64,000 nt of DNA from Streptomyces sp. Alt3 (lineage in GTDB: Bacteria; Actinomycetota; Actinomycetes; Streptomycetales; Streptomycetaceae). Below are positions 17,396 to 26,480 of this stretch, in pieces (within the stretch, counting starts at the first letter, position 1; each line of letters starts with the position of its first letter). Position numbers and translations under genes: made by a program. The DNA lies in assembly GCF_030719215.1 (NCBI RefSeq), contig NZ_CP120983.1, positions 3,596,001 through 3,660,000 on the forward strand. Direction: 5' to 3'. The notes below the pieces were generated by a model. That model made no database searches. It was not told the origin of the DNA and worked only from the letters and a program-made list of their open reading frames with translations.

Positions 17396-17452
17396 ATGTC
17401 GTTTGGTGGTCTGTATCGTCAGGATCTGACGATACAGACCACCAAACGACAT
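17396..17452. repeat. Perfect 27-bp inverted repeat upstream of rloA
   Basis: The arms 17396-17422 and 17426-17452 are exact reverse complements around a 3-base loop (GAT). The right arm begins CTGACGATACAGACCACC. The structure ends 24 bases before the rloA start codon. It could act as a large operator, a hairpin in the mRNA leader, or a terminator-like barrier. Its AT content is higher than that of its surroundings. Confidence 0.97.
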
Positions 17453-17608
17453 TGCATAGCCCTATCACCCTTCCGGGTCCATGCTTCGGGCGGCAGGCCG
17501 GCTCCTGTCCGGCACACGACTCCCCCGCTCACGCCCCCGATGCGGCACACTGGACGTTTGGCCGTTCGCACCCGGACTGCCACCCCCCGCAGGAAAGGGC
17601 CGACGCGC

Positions 17609-19252
17609 GTGACCGGACCCCTCATCGTCCAGAGTGACAAGACGCTGCTCCTGGAGGTCGACCACGACCAGGCCGAGGCCTGCCGCCGTGCCATCGCGCC
17701 CTTCGCCGAGCTGGAGCGTGCACCCGAGCACATCCACACCTACCGGCTGACCCCGCTCGGCCTGTGGAACGCCCGTGCCGCGGGGCACGACGCCGAACAG
17801 GTCGTCGACGCGCTGGTCGAGTACTCGCGCTACCCCGTGCCGCACGCGCTCCTCGTCGACATCGCCGAGACGATGGCGCGGTACGGCCGCCTCACCCTGT
17901 CCAAGCACCCGGTCCACGGTCTGGTGCTGACCTCCAACGACCGGCCGGTGCTGGAGGAGATCCTCCGCTCGAAGAAGGTCCAGCCGCTGGTGGGGGCACG
18001 CCTCGACCCGGACACCGTCGCCGTGCACCCCTCCGAGCGGGGGCAGATCAAGCAGACGCTGCTGAAGCTGGGCTGGCCGGCCGAGGACCTCGCCGGTTAC
18101 GTCGACGGCGAGGCGCACCCGATCGAGCTCGACCAGGACGGCTGGGCGCTGCGTCCGTACCAGAAGCAGGCCGTCGACGGGTTCTGGCACGGCGGCTCGG
18201 GCGTCGTCGTGCTCCCCTGCGGCGCGGGCAAGACGCTGGTCGGGGCGGGTGCCATGGCCGAGGCCAAGGCAACCACGCTGATCCTGGTCACCAACACCGT
18301 CTCCGCACGGCAGTGGAAGCACGAGCTGGTGAAGCGGACCTCGCTGACCGAGGAGGAGATCGGCGAGTACAGCGGTACGCGCAAGGAGATCCGGCCGGTC
18401 ACCATCGCCACGTACCAGGTGCTGACCACGCGCCGTAAGGGGATCTACCCGCACCTGGAGCTGTTCGACTCCCGCGACTGGGGTCTCGTGATCTACGACG
18501 AGGTGCACCTGCTGCCCGCGCCCGTCTTCAAGTTCACCGCCGACCTCCAGGCCCGCCGCCGCCTCGGCCTCACCGCGACGCTGGTGCGCGAGGACGGGCG
18601 CGAGTCGGACGTCTTCTCGCTCATCGGGCCCAAGCGGTTCGACGCACCGTGGAAGGAGATCGAGGCGCAGGGCTACATCGCGCCCGCCGACTGCGTCGAG
18701 GTCCGCGTGAACCTCACGGACTCGGAGCGCCTCGCCTACGCGACGGCCGAGCCCGAGGAGAAGTACCGGTTCTGCGCGACGACCGACACGAAGCGCAAGG
18801 TCACCGAGGCGCTCGTACGCAAGCACCAGGGCGAGCAGACCCTCGTCATCGGGCAGTACATCGACCAGCTCGACGAGCTCGGTGAGCACCTGAACGCCCC
18901 TGTGATCAAGGGCGAGACGAGCAACGCGCAGCGCGAGAAGCTGTTCGGCGCGTTCCGTGAGGGCGAGATCAGCGTGCTGGTCGTGTCGAAGGTCGCGAAC
19001 TTCTCGATCGACCTGCCGGAGGCGACCGTCGCGATCCAGGTGTCGGGGACGTTCGGCTCGCGCCAGGAGGAGGCGCAGCGGCTCGGCCGGGTGCTGCGGC
19101 CGAAGGCGGACGGGCACGAGGCCCGGTTCTACTCGGTGGTCGCCCGCGACACGATCGACCAGGACTTCGCGGCACACCGCCAGCGGTTCCTGGCCGAGCA
19201 GGGCTACGCGTACCGGATCGTCGACGCGGACGAGCTGCTCACGGAGAGCTGA
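17609..19252 (+). CDS. XPB/Ssl2-type DNA repair helicase
   Basis: A 547-residue superfamily-2 helicase of the bacterial XPB type, thought to act in nucleotide excision repair or transcription-linked repair. An N-terminal damage-recognition-like domain spans about residues 1-190. Then come the Q/I motifs with Walker A LPCGAGKTLVG, the DEVH box IYDEVHLLPAP, motif III LTATLVRED, and the C-terminal lobe with SVLVVSKVANFSIDLPEA and motif VI QEEAQRLGRVLRPK. The GTG at 17609 follows AGGAAAGGG and gives the usual family length. The preceding defence pair is on the opposite strand. Confidence 0.93.
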   Translation: MTGPLIVQSDKTLLLEVDHDQAEACRRAIAPFAELERAPEHIHTYRLTPLGLWNARAAGHDAEQVVDALVEYSRYPVPHALLVDIAETMARYGRLTLSKHPVHGLVLTSNDRPVLEEILRSKKVQPLVGARLDPDTVAVHPSERGQIKQTLLKLGWPAEDLAGYVDGEAHPIELDQDGWALRPYQKQAVDGFWHGGSGVVVLPCGAGKTLVGAGAMAEAKATTLILVTNTVSARQWKHELVKRTSLTEEEIGEYSGTRKEIRPVTIATYQVLTTRRKGIYPHLELFDSRDWGLVIYDEVHLLPAPVFKFTADLQARRRLGLTATLVREDGRESDVFSLIGPKRFDAPWKEIEAQGYIAPADCVEVRVNLTDSERLAYATAEPEEKYRFCATTDTKRKVTEALVRKHQGEQTLVIGQYIDQLDELGEHLNAPVIKGETSNAQREKLFGAFREGEISVLVVSKVANFSIDLPEATVAIQVSGTFGSRQEEAQRLGRVLRPKADGHEARFYSVVARDTIDQDFAAHRQRFLAEQGYAYRIVDADELLTES

Positions 19253-19280
19253 CAGGGAGCGGGGCGGAGCCCGGGAGGGC

Positions 19281-19481
19281 TCAGCGGTGGCGGCGGACGA
19301 CGCCCGCCTCCTCCGCGTACTCGCCGAGTACGGCCACACCGAACGCGGTGCGTGCGAAGACGGACACGGCGCGCACCGCGTCTCCCAGGCGGTGGTTGCG
19401 GGGTCGGCCGGTCGCCGCGGTCGCGCCGTGCGCGGGGCCGGTCCTGTGCGGGTTCAGGTAAACGGTGCTCATGCGTTCCAT
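19281..19481 (-). CDS. Small conserved hypothetical protein
   Basis: A 66-residue protein beginning MERMSTVYLNPH, basic, without a signal peptide or a clear membrane helix. GGAG lies before the ATG at 19481. A second ATG at 19472 would give 63 residues. It faces the end of the helicase gene, with a 28-base gap. No family recognised and no function assigned. Confidence 0.5.
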   Translation of the reverse strand: MERMSTVYLNPHRTGPAHGATAATGRPRNHRLGDAVRAVSVFARTAFGVAVLGEYAEEAGVVRRHR

Positions 19482-19843
19482 GGTGCTCCGGCCGCCCCTG
19501 CCTCCGCATCGGTCTGCGGGCCGAAGCGCGCGGGCGCCGGTATCGGCCGGAAGTCGCATGCCCTCCCCTACGGGAGGGACGGGGGCGCCGGCCCGTAATC
19601 CGCTCGCCCCCGGGGGCCCGGGTCGATACAATCGCCGGTCTGCCCGCCTCCCGAACCGTGGTACCGGCCAGCCCTTCCGAGCGGCCGGCAGCCGGGGGAG
19701 CGCCGCCGACCGGACGGAAACCGGCCGACGACTACAGCCGCACGCGCCCAGCCGCGCGTGCGCGTCTGCGTGTGAACGTCCCCGAGCGGACCGGGCGGTG
19801 AGCCCTGTCCGCCGTCCTGCGTCGAAAAGCCGGAGGCAACACC
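19482..19843. other. 362-bp intergenic region ahead of helR
   Basis: No convincing gene is seen. A 7-bp hairpin, CCCTCCC-CTAC-GGGAGGG, lies at 19561-19578. A CG-rich palindrome, CCCCCGGGGG, lies around 19607-19616. A -10-like TACAAT is at 19627-19632 with no good -35. The last 20 bases carry the GGAGG ribosome-binding site of helR. A long leader is possible. Confidence 0.6.
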
Positions 19844-21937
19844 GTGCCCGCGCACGAAGAGTCAAGCAATCCACTGGTCAAGGAGCGGAACCACCTCGCC
19901 GCGTCCCGTACCGCGCTCCGCGCCATGCGCGAGGACGTGCAGGCCCTCGACATCCGTGACGTCACGGCGAACTGGGTCAACGCCGCCGTGCTGCAGGCCC
20001 AGATCGACGACCGCATCAAGGCGCTCGCCGATCTCTCCCACACCCCGCTGTTCTTCGGCCGCCTCGACTACCTGCACGAGGTCGGCGCGGAGAAGGCGGA
20101 GGGCGTGTCCGCGGGGGCGGCGCGCGGCGCCCCGGCCGGGGGTGGCGAGCAGTTCTACATCGGGCGCCGCCACGTCCACGACGCGCACGGCGATCCCATG
20201 GTCATCGACTGGCGGGCGCCGGTCTCCCAGCCGTTCTACCAGGCCTCCAGGAAGAACCCGCTGGACGTCGACCGCCGCCGCCGCTTCGGCTACACCGGGG
20301 GCGAGCTGACCGCGTACGAGGACGAGCACCTCACCGACCCCGCGGAGACCGAGCAGACCAGCAAGCTCCTCCAGGCGGAGATCGAACGGCCCCGTGTGGG
20401 CCCGATGCGCGACATCGTGGCGACGATCCAGCCCGAGCAGGACGAGATCGTCCGCAGCGGGCTCGGCGGGACGGTCTGCGTCCAGGGCGGCCCCGGTACC
20501 GGCAAGACCGCCGTGGGCCTGCACCGGGTGGCGTACCTCCTGTACGCGCACCGCGAACGCCTCGCCCGCACCGGCACCCTCGTCGTCGGCCCGAACCGGT
20601 CGTTCCTCCACTACATCGAGCAGGTCCTGCCCGCGCTCGGTGAGCTGGAGGTGCGGCAGGCCACCGTCGAGGACCTGGTGGCGGCGCGCGTCGAGGTGCG
20701 GGGCACGGACGGGTCCGCCGCCGCCGTGATCAAGGGTGACGCCCGGATGGCCGATGTCCTGCGGCAGGCGATCCGCTCCCATGTGACGCCCCCGGCGGAG
20801 CCGGTCGTCGTGGTGCGCGGCTCCCGCCGCTGGCGCGTCCCGGCGTACGAGGTCGAGGAGATGGTCTCCGAGCTGCTGGCCCGCGACATGCGGTACGGCG
20901 CCGCCCACGAGGCCCTGCCGCAGCGCATCGCGCACGCCGTGCTCGTGCGGATGGAGGAGGCGGGCGAGGCGCCGGACGACCGGGTGCAGAACGCGGTGGC
21001 GCGCAATCCCGCGGTGAAGGCGGCCGTGAAGGCGGTCTGGCCGGCCGTGGACCCGGCGAAGCTCGTGCTGCGGCTCCTGACGGACGCGGACTTCCTGGCC
21101 GCGCACGCGGACGGGATCCTCACCGACGAGGAGCAGAAGCACGTCCTGATGACCAGGCCGGCCCGCAGCGTGAAGGCGGCGAGGTGGACGGCGGCGGACG
21201 CCGTCCTGATCGACGAGGCGGCCGACCTGGTGGCCCGGACGCACTCGCTGGGCCATGTCGTCATCGACGAGGCCCAGGACCTGTCCCCGATGCAGTACCG
21301 CGCGGTCGGCCGCCGCTGCTCGACCGGCTCGGCGACGGTGCTCGGCGACCTGGCGCAGGGGACGACACCGTGGTCGACGCGGAGCTGGGAGCAGGCGCTG
21401 TTCCACCTGGGCAAGCCGGACGCCGTCATCGAGGAGCTGACGGCCGGCTTCCGTGTGCCGCGCGAGGTGATCGCGTACGCCTCCCGGCTGCTGCCCGCGA
21501 TCTCCCCCGGCCTCGCCCCCGTGGAGTCGGTGCGTGAGACGCCCGGCTCCCTGGTGGTGCGGGAGGTGGCGTCCGCCCAGGAGCTGGACGCCGCGGTCGT
21601 CGCCGCGTGCGAGGAGTCGCTGCGCCAGGAGGGGTCGATCGGCCTGATCGCGGCCGACGCCCGCGTCCCGTCCCTGTCCGCCGCCCTCGCGGCGGCCGGT
21701 CACAGCTGCCTCTCCCCCGGTGAGGAGACGACGGCGGAGTCCCGGCTGACACTGGTCCCGGCATCGCTGGCGAAGGGGCTGGAGTACGACTACGTGGTGC
21801 TGGACGAACCGGCGGCCGTGGTGGACGGCGAACCCGACGAACGCACGGGCCTGCGCCGCCTGTACGTCGCGCTGACCCGTGCGGTCTCGGGTCTCGTGGT
21901 GCTGCACGCCGCGCCGTTGCCCCAGCAGCTCGGCTGA
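19844..21937 (+). CDS. helR: RNA polymerase recycling motor ATPase HelR (HelD-like, UvrD superfamily)
   Basis: A 697-residue superfamily-1 ATPase of the HelD/HelR type. Such proteins bind stalled or drug-bound RNA polymerase and release it, and actinobacterial HelR proteins can confer rifamycin tolerance. An N-terminal helical arm (about residues 1-60) is followed by Walker A GGPGTGKTAVG near residue 215. Motif II is VVIDEAQDLSPMQ near residue 468, and the C-terminal motifs are SLAKGLEYDYVVLDEP and RRLYVALTRAV. The GTG start follows GGAGG. It differs from DNA-translocating UvrD enzymes by the polymerase-binding inserts and shorter 2B region. The role is inferred from family. Confidence 0.88.
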   Translation: MPAHEESSNPLVKERNHLAASRTALRAMREDVQALDIRDVTANWVNAAVLQAQIDDRIKALADLSHTPLFFGRLDYLHEVGAEKAEGVSAGAARGAPAGGGEQFYIGRRHVHDAHGDPMVIDWRAPVSQPFYQASRKNPLDVDRRRRFGYTGGELTAYEDEHLTDPAETEQTSKLLQAEIERPRVGPMRDIVATIQPEQDEIVRSGLGGTVCVQGGPGTGKTAVGLHRVAYLLYAHRERLARTGTLVVGPNRSFLHYIEQVLPALGELEVRQATVEDLVAARVEVRGTDGSAAAVIKGDARMADVLRQAIRSHVTPPAEPVVVVRGSRRWRVPAYEVEEMVSELLARDMRYGAAHEALPQRIAHAVLVRMEEAGEAPDDRVQNAVARNPAVKAAVKAVWPAVDPAKLVLRLLTDADFLAAHADGILTDEEQKHVLMTRPARSVKAARWTAADAVLIDEAADLVARTHSLGHVVIDEAQDLSPMQYRAVGRRCSTGSATVLGDLAQGTTPWSTRSWEQALFHLGKPDAVIEELTAGFRVPREVIAYASRLLPAISPGLAPVESVRETPGSLVVREVASAQELDAAVVAACEESLRQEGSIGLIAADARVPSLSAALAAAGHSCLSPGEETTAESRLTLVPASLAKGLEYDYVVLDEPAAVVDGEPDERTGLRRLYVALTRAVSGLVVLHAAPLPQQLG

Positions 21938-22003
21938 CGCCGGACGAGTGTCCGCCCGTGGCGCCTGTCCGGCCCCCGGGCGGGCACCCGTTGTGATGAG
22001 GGG

Positions 22004-23956
22004 ATGACCCTCGACCGGCCGGCGTACCGCGTCAAACGGCGTCTCCTCGGGAAGCCGCTCACCACCGAGCACATCAGCGACGAGAAGCTGGGCAACAGGA
22101 CGGCCCTCGGGGTGCTGGCCTCCGACTGCATCAGCTCGTCGGCGTACGGCTCCGAGGAGATGCTGCGCGTACTGGTGCCGGTCGTGGGGGCCGCCGCCTT
22201 CACCCTGATCATGCCGGTGACCGGCGCGATCCTGCTGGTCCTCATGCTGCTGACGCTCTGTTACAGCGACGTCGTCACCATCTACACCCGGGCGGGCGGC
22301 TCCTACGTGGTGGCCCGGGAGAACTTCGGGCCGAACGTCGCGCAGATCGCGGCCGTGGCCCTGCTCGTCGACTACATCGTCACCGTCGCGGTCCAGGTCT
22401 CCGCCGGGACCAACGCCCTGATCTCGCTGGCCCACCTGGCCGGCGACAACTGGACGGGCCTGGACCATCTCCAGCTGCCGGTCTCCGTCGCGGTGATCGT
22501 CCTGCTCGCGTACGGGAATCTGCGCGGTATCCGTGAGGCGGGCCGGATGTTCGCGCTCCCCGCCTACCTCTTCATGGCCGCCATCGGGCTCGTGCTCCTC
22601 GCGGCGGCCGTGCGCGGGCTCACCGGTGAGCTGCCGCACGCCGACCTGCTGGCAGAGGGGGTGGTCCCGCTGGGGACCCCGGGCGACGGCTGGCTCTACG
22701 GTGCCTCGCTCTTCATCGTGCTGCGCTCCTTCGCCAACGGCGGCTCGTCCCTCACCGGGCTCGAAGCGATCTCGAACGGCATCTCGGCGTTCCGCGAACC
22801 GCAGGGCCGCAACGCCCGGCGCACCCTCGTCGCCATGAGCTGCGTGCTCGCCGTGCTGGTCCTGGGCGTGTCGACGCTGGCCCACTTCACCCACGCCGTC
22901 CCGTACACCGACGGCACCCCGACCGTCATCGCGCAGGAGGCCCGGCTCGTGTTCGGTGAGGGGCCGCTGGGGACGGCCGGGCTGGTCTTCGTCCAGCTGT
23001 CGACGGCCCTGATCCTCTACACCGGCGCCAACACCCCCTTCACCGGCTTCCCCTTCCTGGCCAGCTTCGTCGCGCAGGACAGGTTCCTGCCGCGGCTGCT
23101 GACCCGGCGCGGGCACCGGCTCGCCTTCTCGAACGGCATCATCGCGCTCACCGTCGTCTCGCTGGCGCTGCTGCTGGTGACCGGCGCCAGCGTGGACAAG
23201 CTGGTGGCCCTGTACGCGATCGGCGTGTTCACCGCCTTCACCATGGCCGGGGCCGGTCTCACCGCCTACCACCTGCGCCGGCGCGAGCGGCTGCGCAGGC
23301 TGAAGATCACGGTCAACGCGCTCGCGGCGGTCATCTCCGCGGCCGTGGTCCTGATCTTCGCGGTCACGAAGTTCACCGAGGGCGCCTGGCTGGTCGTGGT
23401 GATCTTCCCGCTCGGGGTCTGGGCGCTGACCCGGATCAACCGGGAGTACCGGCACGAGGCCGCCGCGCTGGAGCGGCTGCCCATGGGCGCGGACCGGCCG
23501 CGCGCCCGCCGCCACCAGGTGTTCGTCCTCGTCGAGACGCTGGACCTGGCCTCGCTGAAGGCCCTGCGGTACGCCCATGAGCTACGGCCCGACGCCGTCC
23601 GGGCGGTGCACTTCGCGATCGACGAGGCGTACGCGCGGCGGCTGTCCGCGTTCTGGGAGAGGACGTCGGCGACCTCGGTGGCGCTGGAGCTGGTCGCCTG
23701 CCCGGACCGCAGGCTGCGTCACGCGATGCGGGAACTGGCCGCCCGCACCACGGCGGACGGGGAGACGTCGCTGACGGTGCTGGTGCCCCGGCGGATGTAC
23801 GCGAACGCCCTCGGCAAACTGCTCCACCGGGGCACCGGCGAGAAGATGGCCCGGGCGCTCGGTCAGCTGCCGCACGTCGCGGTGACGATCCTGCCGTTCG
23901 ACGCGTCACGCGCCCTGCGGGTGCTGGAGTCGGGCCAGGCGCCCCCGCTGGACTGA
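22004..23956 (+). CDS. APC-superfamily permease, KimA-like K+ transporter
   Basis: A 650-residue amino-acid/polyamine/organocation-type transporter. About twelve membrane helices (residues about 45-470) precede a cytoplasmic C-terminal domain of about 170 residues. The N-terminal pattern RLLGKPLTTEHISDEKLGNRTALGVLASDCISSSAYG (about residues 13-49) and helix TRAGGSYVVARENFG match KimA/YdaO-type potassium importers. The C-terminal part has an alternating beta/alpha pattern like a USP domain (VFVLVETLDLASLKALRYAHEL). In characterised KimA this part is controlled by c-di-AMP. The substrate is inferred. It is 66 bases after helR, so it is possibly co-transcribed. Confidence 0.85.
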   Translation: MTLDRPAYRVKRRLLGKPLTTEHISDEKLGNRTALGVLASDCISSSAYGSEEMLRVLVPVVGAAAFTLIMPVTGAILLVLMLLTLCYSDVVTIYTRAGGSYVVARENFGPNVAQIAAVALLVDYIVTVAVQVSAGTNALISLAHLAGDNWTGLDHLQLPVSVAVIVLLAYGNLRGIREAGRMFALPAYLFMAAIGLVLLAAAVRGLTGELPHADLLAEGVVPLGTPGDGWLYGASLFIVLRSFANGGSSLTGLEAISNGISAFREPQGRNARRTLVAMSCVLAVLVLGVSTLAHFTHAVPYTDGTPTVIAQEARLVFGEGPLGTAGLVFVQLSTALILYTGANTPFTGFPFLASFVAQDRFLPRLLTRRGHRLAFSNGIIALTVVSLALLLVTGASVDKLVALYAIGVFTAFTMAGAGLTAYHLRRRERLRRLKITVNALAAVISAAVVLIFAVTKFTEGAWLVVVIFPLGVWALTRINREYRHEAAALERLPMGADRPRARRHQVFVLVETLDLASLKALRYAHELRPDAVRAVHFAIDEAYARRLSAFWERTSATSVALELVACPDRRLRHAMRELAARTTADGETSLTVLVPRRMYANALGKLLHRGTGEKMARALGQLPHVAVTILPFDASRALRVLESGQAPPLD

Positions 23957-23973
23957 CGAGGCGTACGCCCGCG

Positions 23974-26334
23974 TCACGTGCTCCCGGACGCCTTGCTTCC
24001 GGACGCCTTCGTCCCGTCCGCCGTCCCGGAGCCCTCCGCGTCGAGGTGCGGCAGGATGCGGTCCAGCCACCGCGGCGTCCACCACGCGGCGCGGCCGAGC
24101 AGGGTCATCACCGCGGGCACCAGCAGCAGCCGTACGACGGTGGCGTCGATGAGCACGCTGACCGCGAGGCCGAGGCCGAGCATCTTGACGACGATGTTGT
24201 CGCTGATGATGAAGGCCGCGAAGACGCTGACCATGATCAGGGCTGCGCAGGTGATGACCCGTGCGGTGATCTCCAGGGCGTGCGCGACGCTCGCCTTCGG
24301 GTCGTTCGTGGCCAGCCACGCCTCGTGGATCCGGGTCAGCAGGAAGATCTCGTAGTCCATGCTGAGGCCGAAGACGATGGCGAACATCATCATCGGCACG
24401 TAGCTCTCGATGGGGACGTCGCCCGAGACGCCGAGCGCGGGACCGCCCCAGCCCCACTGGAAGACGGCCACCACGACCCCGTACGAGGCCGCGATCGACA
24501 GGACGTTGAGCAGGGCCGCCTTGACGGCGACGAGCAGCCCGCGGAACACGGCCAGGATGACGAGGAAGGCGAGCCCGACCACCACCGCGATGATCAGCGG
24601 CAGCCGGCTGGAGACGATGTCCAGGAAGTCGACCTGGCCGGCCGTCGTGCCGGTCACGTAGGTGTCCGCCGCGGTGCCGTGGACGGCGTCGGGCAGGACG
24701 TCGTCCGACAGGTGGTTGACCAGGCTCGTGGTCCGCGCGTCCTGCGGCGCGGCGACGGAGTAGGCGGTCGCCGTGAGGACGTCCCCGTCCTGGGTGGCGG
24801 TGAGCGGGGTGATGAAGGCCGCGTCGGGCACCTTGGACAGGGACTGCTGGGCCTGGCTCTCCAGCGCGCTCCGGTCGCTCTGCGGGACCGCGCTCTGGTC
24901 GATCACGAGCGTCAGGGGGCCGTTCGAACCGGGGCCGAACGCCGAGGTCATGAGGTCGTAGGCGCGCCGGTCGGTGAAGGACTTGGGGTCGGCGCCGTCC
25001 CCGATGTGCCCGAGCTGGATGAAGAGGACGGGGAAGGCGAGGACCGCCAGGACGACGACCCCGCCGGCCAGGAACCACCACGGACGGCGCTCCACCCGCT
25101 GCGCGTACCGGTGCCAGGTGCCGTGCGTCGTGGTCGTCCGCGTCCCCCGCTCCGGGCCCGGCGGCGGAACCGGCCCGGCACCCGGCTTCGCGTCGGGCCG
25201 TGCTCCGTCCTGCGCCCCGGGGTCCGGGCCCGGCTCCACCTCGGCGACCGGCTTGCGGACGTGGATCCGGTCGATGTACCGCCCGGTCAGCCCGAGCATG
25301 GCGGGGACCAGGGTGAGGGCCCCGAGCACGGCCGTGACGACCGTGACGGCCGCCGCGACGCCCAGCTTGCCGATGAAGCCGATACCGGAGACCCACAGCC
25401 CGCAGAGAGCGATGATCACCGTGCACCCGGAGAGCAGCACGGCCCGTCCGCTGGTAGCCGTGGCCGCACCCGCGGCCGCCACCGGATCACGGCCGTCCAT
25501 GAGGTTCTGGCGGTGCCGGGTGACCAGGAACAGGGCGTAGTCGATGCCGACACCGAGCCCGATCATCGTGGCCAGTGTCGGTGACACGGTGGCGAAGGTC
25601 GTCGCCGCGGCCAGCAGTCCCAGCAGGCCCAGCCCGCAGACGACACAGATGAGGGCCGTGATCAGCGGAAGCAGGGCCGCCAGGAGACTGCCGAAGCCGA
25701 TCAGCAGCACCAGGACGGCCACCCCGAATCCGATGGCCTCGCTGACGCGGTCGTTCGCCTCGGGCCGGGCCAGCTCCCCCAGCGAACCGCCGTACTCCAC
25801 CTCGGCGCCCGCCGACCGGAGCGGCTGCACGGCGGAGTCCACGCCGTCGAGGTACCCGGACCCGAGGCTGGAGGGCTGCTCGCTGAACCGGACGGTGATG
25901 TACGCCGTCTTCCCGTCCGAGGAGAGCGGGCCCACGTCCGGTCCGCCGGTGCTGCCCGTCGCGGTCAGCGGGTTCTGGGCGGACAGCACGTCGGGCAGTT
26001 CCTGCAAGCTGCCGACCACCGTCGACATCTGGCTGCTCAGCCCGCTGAGGGGCTTGTCCGCGTCGTGCACCACCACCTGGCTGCTGTAGCCGCCGGCCGA
26101 GGGGGCGTGCTTCTCCAGGACGTCGAGGCCGTCCTGCGACTGGGTCCCGGGGATCGCGAAATTGTCGGAGTAGTCGCCTCCGTAGGCGTGCTGCACGGCC
26201 TGGAGGGCGACGAGCGCGGCGATCCACAGCACGATGACGACCACGAAGTGGCGCGCGCACCACGCCCCGGCCGTGTGCAGCACCCCCGCCCGGCGCGCGG
26301 GGGTGCCGGAGCGGGCGGGCTGCTGGTGCGACAT
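23974..26334 (-). CDS. MMPL-family (RND superfamily) transporter
   Basis: A 786-residue lipid/drug-exporter-like protein with about eleven to twelve membrane helices in two repeated halves. Each half begins with one helix, a large extracytoplasmic loop, and a five-helix bundle. The first half contains ATMIGLGVGIDYALFLVTRHR near residue 275. The second contains the equivalent MMMFAIVFGLSMDYEIFLLTRIHE, the characteristic MMPL signature with acidic residues for proton coupling. A charged, Pro-rich linker of about 50 residues joins the halves. The ATG at 26334 is preceded by GGAG. It is convergent with the permease gene. The cargo is unknown. Confidence 0.92.
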   Translation of the reverse strand: MSHQQPARSGTPARRAGVLHTAGAWCARHFVVVIVLWIAALVALQAVQHAYGGDYSDNFAIPGTQSQDGLDVLEKHAPSAGGYSSQVVVHDADKPLSGLSSQMSTVVGSLQELPDVLSAQNPLTATGSTGGPDVGPLSSDGKTAYITVRFSEQPSSLGSGYLDGVDSAVQPLRSAGAEVEYGGSLGELARPEANDRVSEAIGFGVAVLVLLIGFGSLLAALLPLITALICVVCGLGLLGLLAAATTFATVSPTLATMIGLGVGIDYALFLVTRHRQNLMDGRDPVAAAGAATATSGRAVLLSGCTVIIALCGLWVSGIGFIGKLGVAAAVTVVTAVLGALTLVPAMLGLTGRYIDRIHVRKPVAEVEPGPDPGAQDGARPDAKPGAGPVPPPGPERGTRTTTTHGTWHRYAQRVERRPWWFLAGGVVVLAVLAFPVLFIQLGHIGDGADPKSFTDRRAYDLMTSAFGPGSNGPLTLVIDQSAVPQSDRSALESQAQQSLSKVPDAAFITPLTATQDGDVLTATAYSVAAPQDARTTSLVNHLSDDVLPDAVHGTAADTYVTGTTAGQVDFLDIVSSRLPLIIAVVVGLAFLVILAVFRGLLVAVKAALLNVLSIAASYGVVVAVFQWGWGGPALGVSGDVPIESYVPMMMFAIVFGLSMDYEIFLLTRIHEAWLATNDPKASVAHALEITARVITCAALIMVSVFAAFIISDNIVVKMLGLGLAVSVLIDATVVRLLLVPAVMTLLGRAAWWTPRWLDRILPHLDAEGSGTADGTKASGSKASGST

Positions 26335-26480
26335 GTGAACTCCGGGGCGGGACCGGGCGACTGGACCGCTCAGCAGCATTCAAAGCCGGTCCCGCCCCCG
26401 GGGCACTCCGGGGTGGGAGAACGGGTGACCCTCGCCCCCGCCCCGGCCTCTTCCCGGCCTCTTCCCGCCCCGGGCGCCCG

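Noticed and set aside
17372..17452. N-terminal extension of RloA through the inverted repeat (MSFGGLYRQ...)
   Set aside because: The same peptide is encoded on both strands because of the dyad, and the internal ATG at 17371 has a strong ribosome-binding site.
19482..19843. Rifamycin-associated element upstream of helR
   Set aside because: I could not find a convincing inverted repeat of the expected kind by eye; the palindromes seen are simple CG runs.
21938..22003. c-di-AMP (ydaO-type) riboswitch ahead of the KimA-like gene
   Set aside because: Only 66 bases separate it from helR, too short for that riboswitch, and no such fold is visible.
19862..23578. Very long minus-strand open frame (over 1200 codons) opposite helR and the KimA-like gene
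   Set aside because: It is the antisense shadow of two well-supported genes; its composition is Arg/Gly/Asp/His-rich with no domain, and it arises from GC-rich third-codon bias.
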